A DNA stretch of 64,000 nt from JADKAV01 sp963732355 (GTDB lineage Bacteria > Actinomycetota > Actinomycetes > S36-B12 > UBA10799): NCBI GenBank assembly GCA_963732355.1, contig CAVSZD010000010.1, positions 372,001 through 436,000 on the forward strand, read 5' to 3'. This document shows positions 61,559 to 64,000 of this stretch, piece after piece (position 1 is the stretch's first letter; each line of letters starts with the position of its first letter). The notes below the pieces were generated by a model, which saw nothing but the letters and a program-made list of their open reading frames with translations, did not search any database and was not told the origin of the DNA. The position numbers were made by a program, and so were the translations under genes.

Positions 61559-64000
61559 ATGCCCGCCGGATCCCCCGAATACCCGGAACACTGGGAGGCG
61601 GATGTCATCGCCCGGGACGGCCGCATCTGTCACATCAGACCGATCCGGACTTCGGACCGCGAAGCCCTGGTCAGGTTCCATGAGTCGCTCTCGGCCGAAA
61701 CGGTCTACTACCGGTTTTTCGCCCCTTATCCGCGACTGACCGACAAGGACCTCGACCGTTTCACGACGGTGGATCACACTGATCGTGTGGCCTTCGTGGC
61801 AGTCATGGCCGGTGAGATCATCGGGGTCGGCCGTTACGACCGCATCGACCGGGCCGAGGCCGAGATCGCCTTCGTGATCAGCGATGACCACCAGGGCCGA
61901 GGACTCGGCTCGATCCTGCTGGAGCACCTTGCCGCTGCCGCCAGAGAACGCGGCATCACCCGCTTCGTGGCCGAAGTCCTGCCGAGCAACCGCCGGATGC
62001 TTGCCACGTTCGAGGAGGCCGGGTACAAGCCCACCCAGGCCATGGACGAAGGCGTGGTCAAACTCCACTTCGACATCAGTCCGACACAGGACTCCCGTGA
62101 GGTCATGCAGGCCCGCGAACACCGCTCGGAGGCCCGCTCGGTGGCCTCCCTGCTGGCACCGCGTTCTGTGGCGCTGCTGGGTGCCAGCCGTCGGGAAGGG
62201 ACTGTGGGGAACACTCTCCTGCGCAACCTGGCCTCGGCCGAGTTCACCGGGTCACTCGTGGCCATTCATCCGGAGGTCGACAACATCGAAGGGGTCGCGT
62301 GCTACCGCAGCCTGGCGCAGGCTCCCGGGCCGATCGATCTGGCCGTGATCGCCCTTCCCGCAGAGCAGGTTCTCGAGGCGATCAGCGAGTGCGGGGACGC
62401 CGGAGTCCTCGGCGCTGTTGTGGTCTCCGCAGGGTTCGCCGAGTCGGGAGAACCGGGACGTGCGCTCCAGAGGAGGCTCATTGCACACGCCCGGGCGAAC
62501 GGACTGCGCATAATCGGGCCGAACGCCTTGGGCATCATCAACACCGATCCGCACGTACAACTCAACGCCTCGCTGATCCCGGCCAATGTGCAGCGCGGGC
62601 GTATCGGGTTCTTCGCGCAGTCCGGGGCACTGGGGCTCTCCCTGCTCATGACCGCGGAGCAACGTGGCTTGGGAGTGTCCACGTTCGTCTCGGCCGGAAA
62701 CCGTGTGGACGTGTCCGCGAACGACCTCCTGCAATATTGGGAGGACGACGACGTCACCACCCTGGTTCTGCTGTACCTGGAGAGCATCGGTAATCCCCGC
62801 AAATTCGCCCGGGTCGCCCGTCGCCTAGGGGCGCGCAAACCGATCGTGGCGGTGCGTTCCGGACGCAGTTCGCAGTCGTTGCCCCTCGGTCACACAGTGC
62901 GACGCACCGCACTGCCCCGACCGGCCGTAGACGCCATGTTCGAGCAAGCCGGCGTCATGCAGGTCGACTCCCTTTCAGAGCTGTTCGACGTGGCCAGCCT
63001 TCTGACCTTCCAGCCGTTGCCGCAGGGCCGTCGCGTCGCTGTGGTGGGTAACAGTGACGCGCTCGGGGTCCTGACCGCGGACGCATGTGAAGCGAACGGC
63101 TTGGATGTGGCCGGCGATCCCGTCCTGCTGGGCCACCAGACCGATCTGGACGAGTTGCGCGCTGCGGTGGCCGCAGCAATCGAAGACGAGGAATCAGACT
63201 CCGTCATCGTCTTGCACGTGCCGGTGATCCGTGGCGAGAATCCGAGCGTCCGGGAAACCATCGCGGACTTGGCTGAGAACTCCACCAAGCCGATCCTCGC
63301 GGTTCTGATGGCCGAGGAGCACGACCGGCGGGTCATCGACCTGCCGGGTCCATTCGGACTTCCGGGCCGAGGCTCCGTGCCCGTCTTTCACGAGGTGGAA
63401 CCGGCGGTCAAAGCCCTGTCCACCCTGGTCGTGTACGCGCGGTGGTTGGACACCCCCCGCGGGACAGTGCCGGAACTGCCCGACGTGGCCCCGGAACAAG
63501 CCCGGCGCAAGATCCGGGAGATCCGCAAGTCGGCCACGATCGCTCATGGTGAGCAGGCATTGGTGCCGGTCGACAACGATGACCTGAAGGAATTGCTCGC
63601 CTGCTACGGCATCCACCTGTGGGACTCCCACCTCGTCACCTCCGAGGCGCAGGCGGTCGCGGTGGCCTCAGAGGTGGGCTATCCGGTGGTGCTGAAGACC
63701 GCCCTCCCAGGTCTGGTCCATCGCCCCGACCTCGGTGGAGTACGCGTCAACCTGGAGAACGAGGCAGCGGTGCGCACAGCGTATCTGTCCATGATCGCCA
63801 CGCTGCCCCCAGAAGCCCAGAAACGCCTGCTCCTGCAGCAGCAGGCACCCACGGGCGTGGCGACCGTGTTGGAGACCAGAGAGGACGCCCTCTTCGGCCC
63901 AGTCGTGTCCTTCGGTATTGCCGGCGAGGTGACACGTCTGCTCGCTGACCGTGGCTACCGGATTCCGCCACTGACCGATCGTGACGTGGACGATCTCATC
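61559..64000 (+). CDS. GNAT acetyltransferase fused to ADP-forming acyl-CoA ligase (3'-truncated by window edge)
   Basis: The frame is open from ATG 61559 to the end of the window (about 814 residues; the gene continues). An N-terminal GNAT domain (HIRPIRTSDREALVRFHESLS; EIAFVISDDHQGRGLGSILLEHL; NRRMLATFEEAGY) is followed by a CoA-binding Rossmann domain (SVALLGASRREGTVGNTLLRNL), the succinyl-CoA-ligase-like domain (FAQSGALGLSLLMT; FVSAGNRVDVSANDLL; AVRSGRS), and the start of an ATP-grasp domain (YPVVLKTALPGLVHRPDLGGVRVNL). Homologues include protein lysine acetyltransferases of the Pat/PatZ type, which modify acetyl-CoA synthetase; in PatZ the GNAT domain is C-terminal, here it is N-terminal. 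Whether the ligase half is active cannot be judged without its end; the expected phosphohistidine in SxxH was not found with certainty. Confidence 0.88.
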   Translation, partial: MPAGSPEYPEHWEADVIARDGRICHIRPIRTSDREALVRFHESLSAETVYYRFFAPYPRLTDKDLDRFTTVDHTDRVAFVAVMAGEIIGVGRYDRIDRAEAEIAFVISDDHQGRGLGSILLEHLAAAARERGITRFVAEVLPSNRRMLATFEEAGYKPTQAMDEGVVKLHFDISPTQDSREVMQAREHRSEARSVASLLAPRSVALLGASRREGTVGNTLLRNLASAEFTGSLVAIHPEVDNIEGVACYRSLAQAPGPIDLAVIALPAEQVLEAISECGDAGVLGAVVVSAGFAESGEPGRALQRRLIAHARANGLRIIGPNALGIINTDPHVQLNASLIPANVQRGRIGFFAQSGALGLSLLMTAEQRGLGVSTFVSAGNRVDVSANDLLQYWEDDDVTTLVLLYLESIGNPRKFARVARRLGARKPIVAVRSGRSSQSLPLGHTVRRTALPRPAVDAMFEQAGVMQVDSLSELFDVASLLTFQPLPQGRRVAVVGNSDALGVLTADACEANGLDVAGDPVLLGHQTDLDELRAAVAAAIEDEESDSVIVLHVPVIRGENPSVRETIADLAENSTKPILAVLMAEEHDRRVIDLPGPFGLPGRGSVPVFHEVEPAVKALSTLVVYARWLDTPRGTVPELPDVAPEQARRKIREIRKSATIAHGEQALVPVDNDDLKELLACYGIHLWDSHLVTSEAQAVAVASEVGYPVVLKTALPGLVHRPDLGGVRVNLENEAAVRTAYLSMIATLPPEAQKRLLLQQQAPTGVATVLETREDALFGPVVSFGIAGEVTRLLADRGYRIPPLTDRDVDDLI

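Overview
The window is a 64 kb stretch of a high-GC chromosome, almost entirely housekeeping genes, with the signature of Actinomycetota. The evidence is DUF3046 next to recA/recX, a ClgR-type regulator after pgsA-cinA, LexA boxes of the TCGAAC-N4-GTTCGA type, a LysM SOS protein divergent from lexA, a B12-dependent ribonucleotide reductase with NrdR, ThyX, RNase J, a DUF7455 zinc protein beside parE, and an F420-type flavin-fold oxidoreductase. From memory, the order dapA-rnj-ftsK-rimO-pgsA-cinA ... recA-recX-miaB-miaA-dapF-hflX ... lexA-nrdR-nrdJ ... principal sigma ... parE-parC follows the Streptomyces core. The genus cannot be fixed from the sequence alone.

Layout. 1-4.2 kb: 3' part of dnaE, a membrane protein and ybaK. 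4.3-7.9 kb: translationally coupled hisD-hisC-hisB-hisH; hisA/priA and hisF are not here. 8-17 kb: trxA, thyX, dapA-rnj, ftsK-rimO-pgsA-cinA and clgR. 17-32 kb: lhr (frameshifted), DUF3046, recA-recX, miaB, a CTG-started dioxygenase-fold gene, miaA-dapF(frameshifted)-hflX, a DinG-like helicase and lexA. 32-36 kb: SOS LysM protein, nrdR-nrdJ. 36-43.5 kb: a looser accessory zone with a metallo-hydrolase, a RidA remnant, an F420/FMN oxidoreductase, a sulfotransferase-like gene convergent with a secreted heparinase-like gene, and a DUF4192 gene. 43.6-46.3 kb: principal sigma factor with a Lys/Ala/Pro repeat tail and a DUF222-HNH gene. 46.3-50.7 kb: a flavin-binding protein and two tandem secreted fibronectin-III-like paralogues, one frameshifted. 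50.7-64 kb: a crotonase-fold enzyme, DUF7455, parE, carbonic anhydrase, a ferredoxin reductase/redoxin pair, a membrane-anchored trypsin-like protease, a sucrase/ferredoxin-like protein, parC, and the start of a GNAT-acyl-CoA ligase fusion that runs off the end.

Functional threads: DNA replication, repair and segregation (dnaE, recA, recX, lexA, LysM protein, dinG, lhr, ftsK, parE, parC); deoxynucleotide supply (thyX, nrdR, nrdJ, trxA); tRNA and ribosome modification (miaA, miaB, rimO, ybaK, hflX); histidine and lysine/DAP synthesis (his cluster, dapA, dapF).

Three observations stand out. A 68-nt near-perfect palindrome occurs three times, always intergenic (8024, 38817, 53961), and looks like an undescribed REP/MITE-like family whose loop orientation disagrees with its flank orientation. 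Many genes have a TANNNT box exactly 6-7 nt before the start codon, implying widespread leaderless transcription. Three genes (lhr, dapF, a fibronectin-III gene) carry frameshifts; one in each fits a single extra base in a short G/C run, so read-level checking is needed before calling them pseudogenes.
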